In this document: positions 32,686 to 41,245 of the stretch, in pieces
How the letters are laid out: each line of letters starts with the position of its first letter
Position numbering within the stretch: the first letter of the stretch is position 1
Source of the DNA: Phycisphaeraceae bacterium
GTDB lineage: Bacteria > Planctomycetota > Phycisphaerae > Phycisphaerales > Phycisphaeraceae
Length of the DNA: 55,268 nt
Assembly: GCA_020831765.1 (NCBI GenBank)
Contig: JAFIFY010000132.1
Location: 1 to 55,268 of the forward strand
Reading direction: 5' to 3'
Notes under the pieces: model-generated
Databases searched by the model: none
Told to the model about the DNA's origin: nothing
What the model saw: the letters and a program-made list of their open reading frames with translations, nothing else
Translations under genes and position numbers: made by a program

Positions 32686-33168
32686 TCACCCGCTCAGCAG
32701 CCTCGCCATCAACCGCACCGTCCCGAGGTGGTGCGCTGCATGGGGTGCCAGGGCGATCAGGCCCTTGAGCGTCATCGGATCGCTGACATCGACTTGGCCG
32801 GCGAGCGCTTCGTGCAGTCGGTCGAACTCGTCGCGCATCGCCAACTTGAGCGCGTTCCAGGCGTTATCGTCAACCGCCTGAACCGACCAACTCGCGGCCC
32901 AATCCGGATTCCACGCGCCGCCCCGCATCACCTCATTGATCAGGGCGAGCGACCACCGCAGATGCTCGATATGAGCGGCGATCGAGCGGCCGTCGGGCAC
33001 CACCGACTGCGAGGCCTGCGCGGCCGTCAGCGTCTCGATCAATCCGAACAGACCGGCATCTGGTCCGTGATTGGTAAACCACGAATACCCATCGCCCGGA
33101 CCGCGATAGGCCTCGGCGAACATCTCCCGGGCGACATCGACAACCATCGTCGCGGCACTATTTTGCAT
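32686..33168 (-). CDS. DinB-family putative metal-dependent protein
   Basis: This 160-residue four-helix-bundle protein of the DinB/YfiT superfamily shows the three expected metal-ligand histidines: one in the first helical hairpin (IAAHIEHLRW) and the pair in the last helix (APHAAHHLGTVRLM). Related proteins are thiol-dependent transferases or of unknown role, and the substrate cannot be told here. The ATG at 33168 has AGAGGAG seven bases upstream, a strong start. It is a single gene convergent with the small unknown protein, 436 bases from the sulfatase gene. Confidence 0.82.
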   Translation of the reverse strand: MQNSAATMVVDVAREMFAEAYRGPGDGYSWFTNHGPDAGLFGLIETLTAAQASQSVVPDGRSIAAHIEHLRWSLALINEVMRGGAWNPDWAASWSVQAVDDNAWNALKLAMRDEFDRLHEALAGQVDVSDPMTLKGLIALAPHAAHHLGTVRLMARLLSG

Positions 33169-33604
33169 ATGAGTGCTCCTCTTATTTGGCGTGCGAAGCC
33201 CGCCAAATGGCGTCGTCGCGATGCGCGTGATCGGTGGCGGTCCGGCGGTCAGCGGAATGGCGGCCCGTTGTGCAGGCCAAACTGTGATTGGTTGGACCTT
33301 GGACCCGGCGAGTTTCCGATCACCATCGACCGTCGTGCCCTGTTGTCATCCTTTCCCGCCGCGCGGGAACGCGCCCCGCCCGGATTCGCCGCGCTGATTC
33401 AGTCCAGGCTTATCGTCATGATTTGAATGCCAACTCGGCTGGTGTGGCTGTCGGTGCACGGTCGCCATGGTCGACATCGTTGCGTGCTTCGTGCGCTACC
33501 CGTTCGGGCATGATGCCATCCATTCCTGGTGATGCCGCCAAGAGGTTTGAGTTACTACCGGTGCGCTTGGCACGCCGATGGGTTGTTTAAGGTGGAATCG
33601 GCGA
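33169..33604. other. 436-base gap between DinB and sulfatase genes
   Basis: No supported gene. It must contain the DinB promoter on the minus strand, but no convincing -35/-10 pair was identified. Short open frames are present but lack ribosome sites and family features. Confidence 0.5.
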
Positions 33605-34960
33605 TCAGGATCGTGGCGAACCCGCCCACTCTCGAACATAGGTTTGCCGCAGGCTCTGGATCGCTTCAGGATGGTCTGAAAGAACGTTGCGTCGCTCATC
33701 GGGATCGTTGGCCAGGTCGTAGAGTTCATGGCAGCCATCATCGCCGAAGATCGCCTTCCATTGTCGAGTGCGGACACAGCCATGGCCGATGTGTGTGGCC
33801 ATGGCAAAGTCGCGGTGCTCCGTCGTCTGGTTACGGAGTACCGGAGCAAAGGAGCGAGCATCGACGTTGGCCAGCAGCGGGATGCCGGCCAGCTCACACA
33901 GCGTTGCATTCACATCATTGAGCTCGATCAGCGCTTCGGACACTCCCGGCTCGATGCCCGGTCCGGCCACGGTCAGCGGCACGCGCACCGAAGCCTCGTA
34001 ATGGCAATTCTTGGTCCATCGACCGTGGTCACCGAGCATCTCACCGTGGTCTGATGCGAAGACGATATAGGTCGATTCGCGTTCGCCGCGTTCATCAAGC
34101 GTTTCAAGGATGCGGCCGATCTGCTCGTCGATGCATGCGACATAAGCGGTGTACAACCGGCGGGCGAGGGTAGTCTCATCGGGCGTGGCCGTTTCCTCCC
34201 GGTGGTAACGTGAGGGACGACCTTCCGGCTCACACGGAACGGCGGGCGGCATCGGCCGGTCACTGAATCGCTGGTAGAACTCGACGGGCGGATCGAAGGG
34301 GTCGTGCGGGCCGACGAAACTGACGAAAAAGTACCAGGGGAAATCACCCTGCAACTTCCCAAGCATATCGCAGCTTCTCTTGCCGATATAGACATCGTGG
34401 AATGCATCCACCGGCAGCGCGCTGGGCTCAAGAGCCCTGGTGGGGCCCCCTCGTCGCCGCGCTGCATTGCTGGTGAATGTCTCCAGCAGGCCCCGCTGCT
34501 TCAGCCAATGCGTGTAGGGTCCGTTTGGCGGATTGCCACGGCCGGCGTGCATCTTCCCTTCGCACTCATGCGGTTCGGTAAAGCCCCAGGCATAGGTCAG
34601 CGGCCGGTCGCCGCGCCGGCCGAGATCGCCATCAGGCTTGGCCAGGTCAAGCTTGCCGCAACAACCCACGTGGTAGCCATGATTGCGAAACTGCTGATAC
34701 CACGTCGGCCGACTCAGCGGCAGATAGGCGTGGTTGTTCAAGGCCCCCAGGCGGTGCGGCCGCATCCCCGAAGCCAGACTGATCCGTGACGGAGCACACA
34801 GCGGCGAGTTGCAGGTCGCCTGCGTCATGATCCGGCTGCGACCAGCCAGCGCATCGATGTGCGGCGTGGCCACGTGGCTCGCCCCACGATAGCCCAGCCA
34901 GTCGTGCCGGAGTTGATCGCACATGATGAGAAGTATGTTGGCAGGTTTCATGGGCCGCAT
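33605..34960 (-). CDS. Sulfatase (type I, formylglycine-dependent)
   Basis: This 451-residue alkaline-phosphatase-superfamily sulfatase has an N-terminal metal site in NILLIMCDQLRHDWLGY. The sulfatase motif is Cys55-Ala-Pro-Ser-Arg in CNSPLCAPSRISLASG, where Cys would be converted to formylglycine by an FGE enzyme not seen here. Further motifs are HVGCCGKLDL, the second metal site YIVFASDHGEMLGDHG, and a C-terminal ELYDLANDPDERRNV typical of sulfatases acting on polysaccharides. No signal peptide is visible, so it is cytoplasmic or exported in another way; planctomycete sulfatases are often exported. The ATG at 34960 has GGA nine bases upstream; an ATG at 34951 is as likely. The sulfate ester hydrolysed is unknown. 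Confidence 0.9.
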   Translation of the reverse strand: MRPMKPANILLIMCDQLRHDWLGYRGASHVATPHIDALAGRSRIMTQATCNSPLCAPSRISLASGMRPHRLGALNNHAYLPLSRPTWYQQFRNHGYHVGCCGKLDLAKPDGDLGRRGDRPLTYAWGFTEPHECEGKMHAGRGNPPNGPYTHWLKQRGLLETFTSNAARRRGGPTRALEPSALPVDAFHDVYIGKRSCDMLGKLQGDFPWYFFVSFVGPHDPFDPPVEFYQRFSDRPMPPAVPCEPEGRPSRYHREETATPDETTLARRLYTAYVACIDEQIGRILETLDERGERESTYIVFASDHGEMLGDHGRWTKNCHYEASVRVPLTVAGPGIEPGVSEALIELNDVNATLCELAGIPLLANVDARSFAPVLRNQTTEHRDFAMATHIGHGCVRTRQWKAIFGDDGCHELYDLANDPDERRNVLSDHPEAIQSLRQTYVREWAGSPRS

Positions 34961-35200
34961 CGTATCACGTCCAGGTCCACCGGCCGCATCAGCCTCGGTG
35001 GCCCGGCGGTACGCCACAGGGCGCATCAATCATCGCGGCTGAGAACTCGTGCGGTGATCCGTATCGGAAGCTCGTGATGAGCACCAAACCACCATGGTCA
35101 ACTTACCACATCACATCGTCATGCGGGTGTGACCTGCCCGGAAAACCTTGCCCAACCCGAAGGAAAATGCATCCCGGCCCAGAGGCAACGGGAACACTCA

Positions 35201-37702
35201 TCACGACGCCCCGGCCAGGCGGCGGGATATCCATTCCGTGCAGAGGAAGACGCAGAGCCAGAACAGCAGGTGTGGTTTATTGAACGCGGGCTCGAGGTCG
35301 TGCGGTGGTTGCTGCTGATCCGGAGCAGGCGTCTCATCGTCGGCTTGGTGGCGTTCCCCGAGTTCATCGATCAACTCGGCGGGACGGAAGGGGTCGAGCA
35401 GTCTGCCCTGGGTTCCCTCGGCCAGTCGCCGGAGCAGATCGGGCCGGGCCTGACTCATGGCACGTTCGAGGTTGGTTCGCCGCACGCCGAATCGCGCTTC
35501 GGTTCGATGGAACGGGTCATCTTCATCCAGCGATCGGTCGATCAATTCCAGCCGATGAATGCCCTCGGTCTCCGGCGAGATGGTAGCCGTCCAGCGCCAT
35601 GCTTCAAGATCGGTTCTTGAAAGCGGGATGGTTTCGGGTTCGCCTTCCGGTTCCGGGGGATGCCAGGTCAGGTGCAGATCGGGTCGGCGATCGTCGCCCG
35701 GGCGCACGGCGACCTGGATATCGAGGTTGCCGCCCTGGGGCAGAGTGTTCTCCGAAAGCCGCAGGGCGATCTCTTCACCAGGCAGGAAATCGCCACCCAT
35801 GACCAGCCACTGCATGAGCCTCCGCCAGAATAGATCGTAAACGCCGTCCAAGGCTTCGCGCCCGTCGGGGAGCATGGCCCACCGCCACAGCCCCTCGCCC
35901 AGCACGGCGAACACCCTGCCCTGGTTGGGCAGGAACTGATAAGCCATTGCCGCCATGGGGGCATCGGGATCATCCAGTTCTTCAGATGCGTCCGGCATCA
36001 TGCCACCGGGCCGTGCCGAAGCCAGCACCACGGTCATGGCTCGGGTTCGCTGAACATGAGTCGCCGCGCTCATCTCCGGCAAGCGGCGAAGGATCGTATC
36101 GCCCGGTCCGAACTCGGCCAGGGCCGCGGCCAGGCCGGCGCGCCCGGTCTCGGTCCAACGAAGCTCGAGGTTCCGCCAGACGCGGTCGCCCCATTCAACC
36201 GGTGAGATGGCATCGAAAAGCCGCATGGCCGTCGCGCCATCCGGGCTCCGCGTATCGAAGGGTCGGCCGGCCGAGAGCAGGATAGCGCCGCCGCCATTGG
36301 CGTAGTTGATCAACTCCTCGACGGCCTCGCCCGGAAAGAACTTTTCGACTCGGCGACCGAGAATGACCAGGTCCACCGAACTCAACGCCGCCGCGCTCAG
36401 GGGTCGGGCGCGTTCAAGGCTTTCGGCCAGTCGATCGAGCCCGGTATCGGTTTGGGGAGCGGATTCAGCCAGTTCCGAATCCAGCTCGGTCAACCGGTCA
36501 ACACCCGCACCGTGCCGGGTGACCACGCGCCGATCGCCGAGTTGATGCGCGGTCAGAAGGTCAACCAGTTGATCCTGGCGGAGGCTCTGGATGAGAAATC
36601 GCGTGTCCCACGATGCCTGGCCTTCAAGCAGCAGGACGCGCATCTGGCGTCGCTGCACTTCCAGAAGCACCTGGTCGGTGTTGTTGTCGAGGTTGGTTTC
36701 GCCACGCAACGGCGGTGTTTCGACGCGATATTCGACCAAGCCCTGGGATTGCCCGGCGGGCAGTTCCGGGGTGACGACGAAATCCACCTCCGCGCGCCCC
36801 GTGGCATCGAAGCGAACCTGCCGGCGCTCGATGATGCGGCCATCCTCGCGGAGAATCACACTGGTGACCGGCGCTTCGGAACCCGATCGGATCAGTCGGG
36901 CACGAACGCGGGTGGCCTGACCATCGAGCAGAATCGGCACATCGAGCGAGGCGCTGACGGAAAGGTCGGGCGCGGCATCGACCTGTCCGACCGGAACGGC
37001 CAGAATTCGCCAGCCCTCGGCGTTGAGGCGCGGAATAATCTGTCGTTCATGAGGTCGGCCAAGCGTTTCATGCCCGTCGCTCAAAAGCAAGATGGTGCCG
37101 CCCGCCCGACCGAAACGGAAACTCTGTTCGTATCGACGGATCAGTTCCTCGAGCGACTGATACAGCCGGGTTTCACGGCCCGCCGGTTCATGATCGCGAA
37201 GCCCATCCCCGGTTGTGCCCGTGAGGCCTTCATCAAAACGCTGGAACTGAACATCGTTGTTCCGTTCCAGCTCACGAATCAGGTTCGGTTGGAGCCAACT
37301 GCGTTGCAGGAACGACCAGCGGCTGATGGGTTGGGCATCGCCGTTCCCGGCTTCAGCACGTAGCTCCAGACTGCGCGCATCCAGGCTGACCGAGGGCATG
37401 TCCTCCTCGAGCATGCTCATCGATGTGTCGGCAAGAACAACCACAAGCGGGCGCTGGTCGAATTCATCCACATAATGCTCGATTCGATACCCGTCCGGCG
37501 CCTGCATTGGGCCACGCAGAACGAAAAAGAGCATGAGCAGGGCCATGGCGCGGCAACCGAGACTGATCCACCAGAGCCTGTCGCCGGCGAATGTCGATCG
37601 CTGATGGCTGCTGAAATAAAACCAGATGGTGTACGCCACCAGCCCCGCCATGATCAGCAGGGTCAGCGTCTGTCCCAGAGGCCAGGCGTACGTTTCAGTC
37701 AC
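35201..37702 (-). CDS. VWA-type membrane protein with glutamine-amidotransferase-like domain
   Basis: This 833-residue protein has two N-terminal membrane helices (about 11-31 and 44-63) and one near the C-terminus (FWLCVFLCTEWIS). Right after the second helix comes a von Willebrand A-type domain with the MIDAS start Asp92-Thr-Ser-Met-Ser and ILLLSDGHETLG. The middle carries beta-sandwich stretches and then an alpha/beta domain with VDLVILGRRVEKFFPGEAVEELINYANGGGAILLSAG, similar to the amidotransferase-like domains found in such planctomycete proteins. The GTG start overlaps the end of the upstream gene by eight bases (GTGACTGA), so translation is coupled. Function is unknown; such proteins often accompany MoxR/DUF58 genes, which are absent here. 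Confidence 0.78.
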   Translation of the reverse strand: MTETYAWPLGQTLTLLIMAGLVAYTIWFYFSSHQRSTFAGDRLWWISLGCRAMALLMLFFVLRGPMQAPDGYRIEHYVDEFDQRPLVVVLADTSMSMLEEDMPSVSLDARSLELRAEAGNGDAQPISRWSFLQRSWLQPNLIRELERNNDVQFQRFDEGLTGTTGDGLRDHEPAGRETRLYQSLEELIRRYEQSFRFGRAGGTILLLSDGHETLGRPHERQIIPRLNAEGWRILAVPVGQVDAAPDLSVSASLDVPILLDGQATRVRARLIRSGSEAPVTSVILREDGRIIERRQVRFDATGRAEVDFVVTPELPAGQSQGLVEYRVETPPLRGETNLDNNTDQVLLEVQRRQMRVLLLEGQASWDTRFLIQSLRQDQLVDLLTAHQLGDRRVVTRHGAGVDRLTELDSELAESAPQTDTGLDRLAESLERARPLSAAALSSVDLVILGRRVEKFFPGEAVEELINYANGGGAILLSAGRPFDTRSPDGATAMRLFDAISPVEWGDRVWRNLELRWTETGRAGLAAALAEFGPGDTILRRLPEMSAATHVQRTRAMTVVLASARPGGMMPDASEELDDPDAPMAAMAYQFLPNQGRVFAVLGEGLWRWAMLPDGREALDGVYDLFWRRLMQWLVMGGDFLPGEEIALRLSENTLPQGGNLDIQVAVRPGDDRRPDLHLTWHPPEPEGEPETIPLSRTDLEAWRWTATISPETEGIHRLELIDRSLDEDDPFHRTEARFGVRRTNLERAMSQARPDLLRRLAEGTQGRLLDPFRPAELIDELGERHQADDETPAPDQQQPPHDLEPAFNKPHLLFWLCVFLCTEWISRRLAGAS

Positions 37703-40031
37703 GGATCAACCCCTTGATCGCCAGCGCATGTCCGGGCAGGGCATCGGCGCCGGAGCCCGCCAGCCGCGCATCCGTCCCGCTTCGGTTTCGACGCCAGTAA
37801 TGAAGCAGGCCTTGTTCGGTCAGAAGCGCCAGCAGGGCGATCAGGACCAGATACGGCCACCATTCCTTTTCGATCGGCCGGGGTGGTGGCACATCGAACA
37901 TGCCCAGGCCGGCCTGAAGCGAGATCTGTCGGGCCGAGCGGTCCAGTTGGCTTTTCGCGGCATGATCCAGCGGGGCCAGATGGCTTTCGGCGCGGGGGAC
38001 GTGCGTCATAATCCTTCCGACGACTTGGCCTTCGACTTCGAGACGATAGTCCCCCGCGCGGCTCAAGCGCGGCAGGGTTATGTTCCACAACGGTCCAGTT
38101 CCCTCCGGCCGACGTCCCTCGGCCACGGTCCGATCCCGAGCATCCATCCAACGCCAGCTCTCGCCGGCCTGGATCGGTTCATCGAGTTCCAATTGCCGAT
38201 CGCTTCCGGCGGGCAATCGACCGGGCCAGGGCTCGCGACGGGGGAGCTGTTCCAACCACTGATCCAGCCAGATCAGCAGCGTCGGTCCGACGATCAGATC
38301 GCTGCGACCTGGTTCCAGGGGAAACCCGGCGAACGTGATCTGCCCGGCTCCGAGAAAACGCGTGGCCACGGCCGGACCGCCATCGGCATATCGCCAGTCC
38401 AGCTCGACATGGTCGGGATCGACATCGAGCAGCCATTCCGGCGTAAACCGCATGATGGCCATCGCGGCCAGATGGTCACGCAGCCAGCGCGGTTGCATCG
38501 CCATATCCTGTCCGAGGTCGCGGTCCGGTGGACGCAGGCCGGTCCGTTCCGTGCCGGCTGGAGCGCGTCGCGTGATGATGCCAAGCTCGCCGGGAACCGG
38601 CTGGGCGAGCTGCGCGATCCGGACTCCGAACGTCGGTCCTTGCGCGAACCAGAGCAGAGCGCCGCCGCTCAATGCGTACTGAACCAGGGCGGCCGTGGTG
38701 GCGTCATCGAGGTCCGCGATCCGCCCGATGATGATCGCCTCCGGACGATCCGCCGTCTGGGCCAAGGCACCATCCGTGATCAGCCGCGCTAAGGCCGCGG
38801 TGTTCACCATGCGTAGGCGGACCCCGCCCGAGACGCTGGACCATGGCTCATCGCCACGAAAATCCATCGGCAGGTCGGGAGCCAGCGCACGGGCAAGAAT
38901 CGAATCGGCGTTGAGCCGGTCCATGCGCCCCTCACCGATGAGCCAGACGTTTCTAAGTGCCGGCCGTCGCAGCCAGGTTCCCGATCGATCATCCGGCGGC
39001 AGGGCATCTTCGTGCTCAAGCAACTCGACGGTCGCCGCCGTCCATTCGGTATCATCATCGAAGGGAAACCGCTCCTCAATCGTGGCGGTGCCTCGGGCCT
39101 GGATGGCCACGGAGGCCGTTGATTCATGTCGACCAAACCGGAGACGCGCCTGGATGACCGCATCGCGATCCGAAGCATTATTAAGGATCGCCGTCAGGTG
39201 AGCGCCAGGTGACCGGGCCGACGGGATCAATCGCGCCTGAAGGTTCGACCAGAAAAAATTCTCTTCCCTGCCGGAAAGCGGTTCGATGGATACCGCCTCC
39301 GCTCCGCTGAGCGCCTGCCTGAAGTGCCACTCATCCACTGGGTTCCATGCGGTAGCCAGCAGGTCCGAGAGGATCAGGACATTGGGCCTGCGCGACACGT
39401 CCGTGGTACTGGAGGATTGCCAACGGGGCCCGGATTCGATGACCCTGACCGAGCGGGTCATGCGCGAGCCGTGCGCGATCTGGGATTGCGCGAGCCGCAG
39501 GGCCTGTTGGACCTGAGCCGCCTCATCGGTCGGATCGAGTTGCCGCAAGAGCGTCCGCACCTCACCGAAAGCTTCGGTCGGCCCACGGCCCAGCGATGAT
39601 GGATGGCCATCGATGAGGACGACCGAGAGCAGATCCCGCTCAGGCGTCAGCCGGTCAATCTCCGTGACGGCCCGGTCCACAGCCTGCTCAAAGAGTGTCT
39701 TTTCACCGTTGCTTCGGCTCATCGAAGCCGAGCGATCCAGCAGGATGACCAGGTGAGTTGGTGAATCGAAGCCCGGGTCTTCCGGTTGGCCAAGCACGGC
39801 CGGGCGGGCAAAGGCGATGACAACCAAAAGGAGCGCGGTCATACGCAGGAACATGAGCCAGAAATCCCGGAACCGCTTCTTGCGATGTGCTTCAGCGGCG
39901 GCCACCTGGAGCCAGCGGACAGCGGGGAAGTAGGCCGAATAGCCGCGCATCCGGGAGATGAGATGCGGCAGCAGCGCCACTGGAATCATCAGCGGCGCGG
40001 CCAATAGCCACCATGGCTGGACAAAACTCAT
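37695..40031 (-). CDS. BatA-domain membrane protein with VWA domain
   Basis: This 778-residue protein begins with the BatA (aerotolerance regulator) N-terminal domain: MSFVQPWWLLAAPLMIPVALL, then RKKRFRDFWLMFLRMTALLLVVIAFARP. A VWA domain with the MIDAS motif Asp99-Arg-Ser-Ala-Ser follows. About 500 residues of mixed beta and alpha/beta sequence come next, then a last helix (YLVLIALLALLTEQGLL). It is the upstream partner of the overlapping VWA gene; together they look like a two-subunit periplasm-facing complex. The ATG at 40031 has GAGGAC about ten bases upstream. Role unknown; Bat proteins elsewhere are linked to envelope stress, but transfer of that role is inference. Confidence 0.8.
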   Translation of the reverse strand: MSFVQPWWLLAAPLMIPVALLPHLISRMRGYSAYFPAVRWLQVAAAEAHRKKRFRDFWLMFLRMTALLLVVIAFARPAVLGQPEDPGFDSPTHLVILLDRSASMSRSNGEKTLFEQAVDRAVTEIDRLTPERDLLSVVLIDGHPSSLGRGPTEAFGEVRTLLRQLDPTDEAAQVQQALRLAQSQIAHGSRMTRSVRVIESGPRWQSSSTTDVSRRPNVLILSDLLATAWNPVDEWHFRQALSGAEAVSIEPLSGREENFFWSNLQARLIPSARSPGAHLTAILNNASDRDAVIQARLRFGRHESTASVAIQARGTATIEERFPFDDDTEWTAATVELLEHEDALPPDDRSGTWLRRPALRNVWLIGEGRMDRLNADSILARALAPDLPMDFRGDEPWSSVSGGVRLRMVNTAALARLITDGALAQTADRPEAIIIGRIADLDDATTAALVQYALSGGALLWFAQGPTFGVRIAQLAQPVPGELGIITRRAPAGTERTGLRPPDRDLGQDMAMQPRWLRDHLAAMAIMRFTPEWLLDVDPDHVELDWRYADGGPAVATRFLGAGQITFAGFPLEPGRSDLIVGPTLLIWLDQWLEQLPRREPWPGRLPAGSDRQLELDEPIQAGESWRWMDARDRTVAEGRRPEGTGPLWNITLPRLSRAGDYRLEVEGQVVGRIMTHVPRAESHLAPLDHAAKSQLDRSARQISLQAGLGMFDVPPPRPIEKEWWPYLVLIALLALLTEQGLLHYWRRNRSGTDARLAGSGADALPGHALAIKGLIRD

Positions 40032-40241
40032 GCCAAACGAAGTCCTCGGCTCGCTCCACCGGCCTGTCGGAGCAGCGATGAACCATTAGAGCATAACGCC
40101 TTTGGCCGCCTCAACCGTCATGGGCTGCAAGCGTCGCAGGCTGCCTTCCCGCCGGGCGTCGGACTGTCTGGCAAGGCTTTGAATTGCTCCCGAATCGGCG
40201 GGCGGGCCTCAAGTGAAAACCGCCGCGTCCATGGCCACGGG

Positions 40242-40266
40242 CGAGGAATCGGTTCTTCCAGTTTTC
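40242..40266. repeat. Short third match to the dispersed repeat
   Basis: CGAGGAATCGGTTCTTCCA matches the block at 19497-19515 of the right repeat copy at 18 of 19 bases. It lies in the non-coding gap upstream of the BatA gene and downstream of pstB. It may be the scar of a further copy. Confidence 0.45.
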
Positions 40267-40299
40267 GGGGGATGTTCCGGAAAGGCGGCGATCAGGGCC

Positions 40300-41196
40300 T
40301 CAGCCGAATCGTCCGGTGATGTAATCCTCGGTTTCCTTGAGCTTGGGCTTCTGGAACAGCGTCGGCGTCGGGCCATATTCCACGAGCCGGCCGAGGTACA
40401 TAAAGGCGGTGAAATCGCTGGCGCGCGCGGCCTGCTGCATGTTGTGGGTGACCATCAGGATCGAGTAATTGCCCTTGAGTTCCTGGATCAGGTCTTCGAT
40501 CTTGCCCGTGGCGATCGGATCAAGGGCCGAGCAGGGCTCATCCATCAGGAGCACCTCGGGCTCGGCGGCGATGGCGCGGGCGATGCAGAGCCGCTGCTGT
40601 TGACCACCCGAGAGGCTCAGGCCGCTTTCGTGCAGACGATCCTTGACCTCATCCCAAAGAGCAGCGCCGCGCAGGGAACGCTCGCAAATCTCCGTCAGGA
40701 CGCCCTTGTTGTTGACCCCATCGATGCGCAGCGAGTAGACGACGTTCTCGAAGATGCTCATGGGGAAGGGGTTGGACTTCTGAAAGACCATGCCCATGCG
40801 CTTGCGCAGCTCGATGACATCGACAGTCGGGGCGTAGATCGGATCGCCATTCAAGCGCATCTGGCCATTGATCACCACACCATCGATCAGGTCATTGAGC
40901 CGGTTGACCGATCGGAGCAGCGTGGACTTGCCGCACCCCGACGGTCCGACCAGGGCGGTCACGTGGCCCCGGGGGATGTTCATACTCACGTTGTACAGGG
41001 CCTGGGCCTTGCCGTAGAAGAGGTTGAACGCGCTGATCTCAAGCACATGGTCAAGGCCGGAAAGTTCCGTGTGCGTCTCGGTATCGAACGCATCGCCGCG
41101 CGCGATCGCGGCCAAGCGTCCGCCCTGGCCGGAAGAACGCGTGACGGATGCAGGCTTGTCCGCGGCATCAAGGTTGACGGTTGTCTGCTGGCTCAT
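40300..41196 (-). CDS. pstB: Phosphate ABC transporter ATP-binding protein PstB
   Basis: This 298-residue ATPase energises PstSCA phosphate import. It has Walker [11 protein letters not shown] (84-92), PstB-specific [11 protein letters not shown], a Q-loop in [18 protein letters not shown], signature [16 protein letters not shown], Walker [21 protein letters not shown] and the H-loop in [16 protein letters not shown]. An N-terminal extension of about 50 residues precedes the conserved [16 protein letters not shown]. The ATG at 41196 has AAAGGGA upstream. It is the last gene of the operon, 49 bases after pstA. No phoU gene follows, unlike many pst operons. Confidence 0.97.
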   Translation of the reverse strand: MSQQTTVNLDAADKPASVTRSSGQGGRLAAIARGDAFDTETHTELSGLDHVLEISAFNLFYGKAQALYNVSMNIPRGHVTALVGPSGCGKSTLLRSVNRLNDLIDGVVINGQMRLNGDPIYAPTVDVIELRKRMGMVFQKSNPFPMSIFENVVYSLRIDGVNNKGVLTEICERSLRGAALWDEVKDRLHESGLSLSGGQQQRLCIARAIAAEPEVLLMDEPCSALDPIATGKIEDLIQELKGNYSILMVTHNMQQAARASDFTAFMYLGRLVEYGPTPTLFQKPKLKETEDYITGRFG

Positions 41197-41245
41197 GTCG
41201 GGCAGTCCCTTTCATCGGATTCGAGTCCATGTCTGTTCGGCTTGA

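Noticed and set aside
32348-33426. Continuation of the plus-strand frame that begins at 31858
   Set aside because: It runs antisense to a DinB-family gene with good start and metal-ligand histidines, and its composition is low-complexity.
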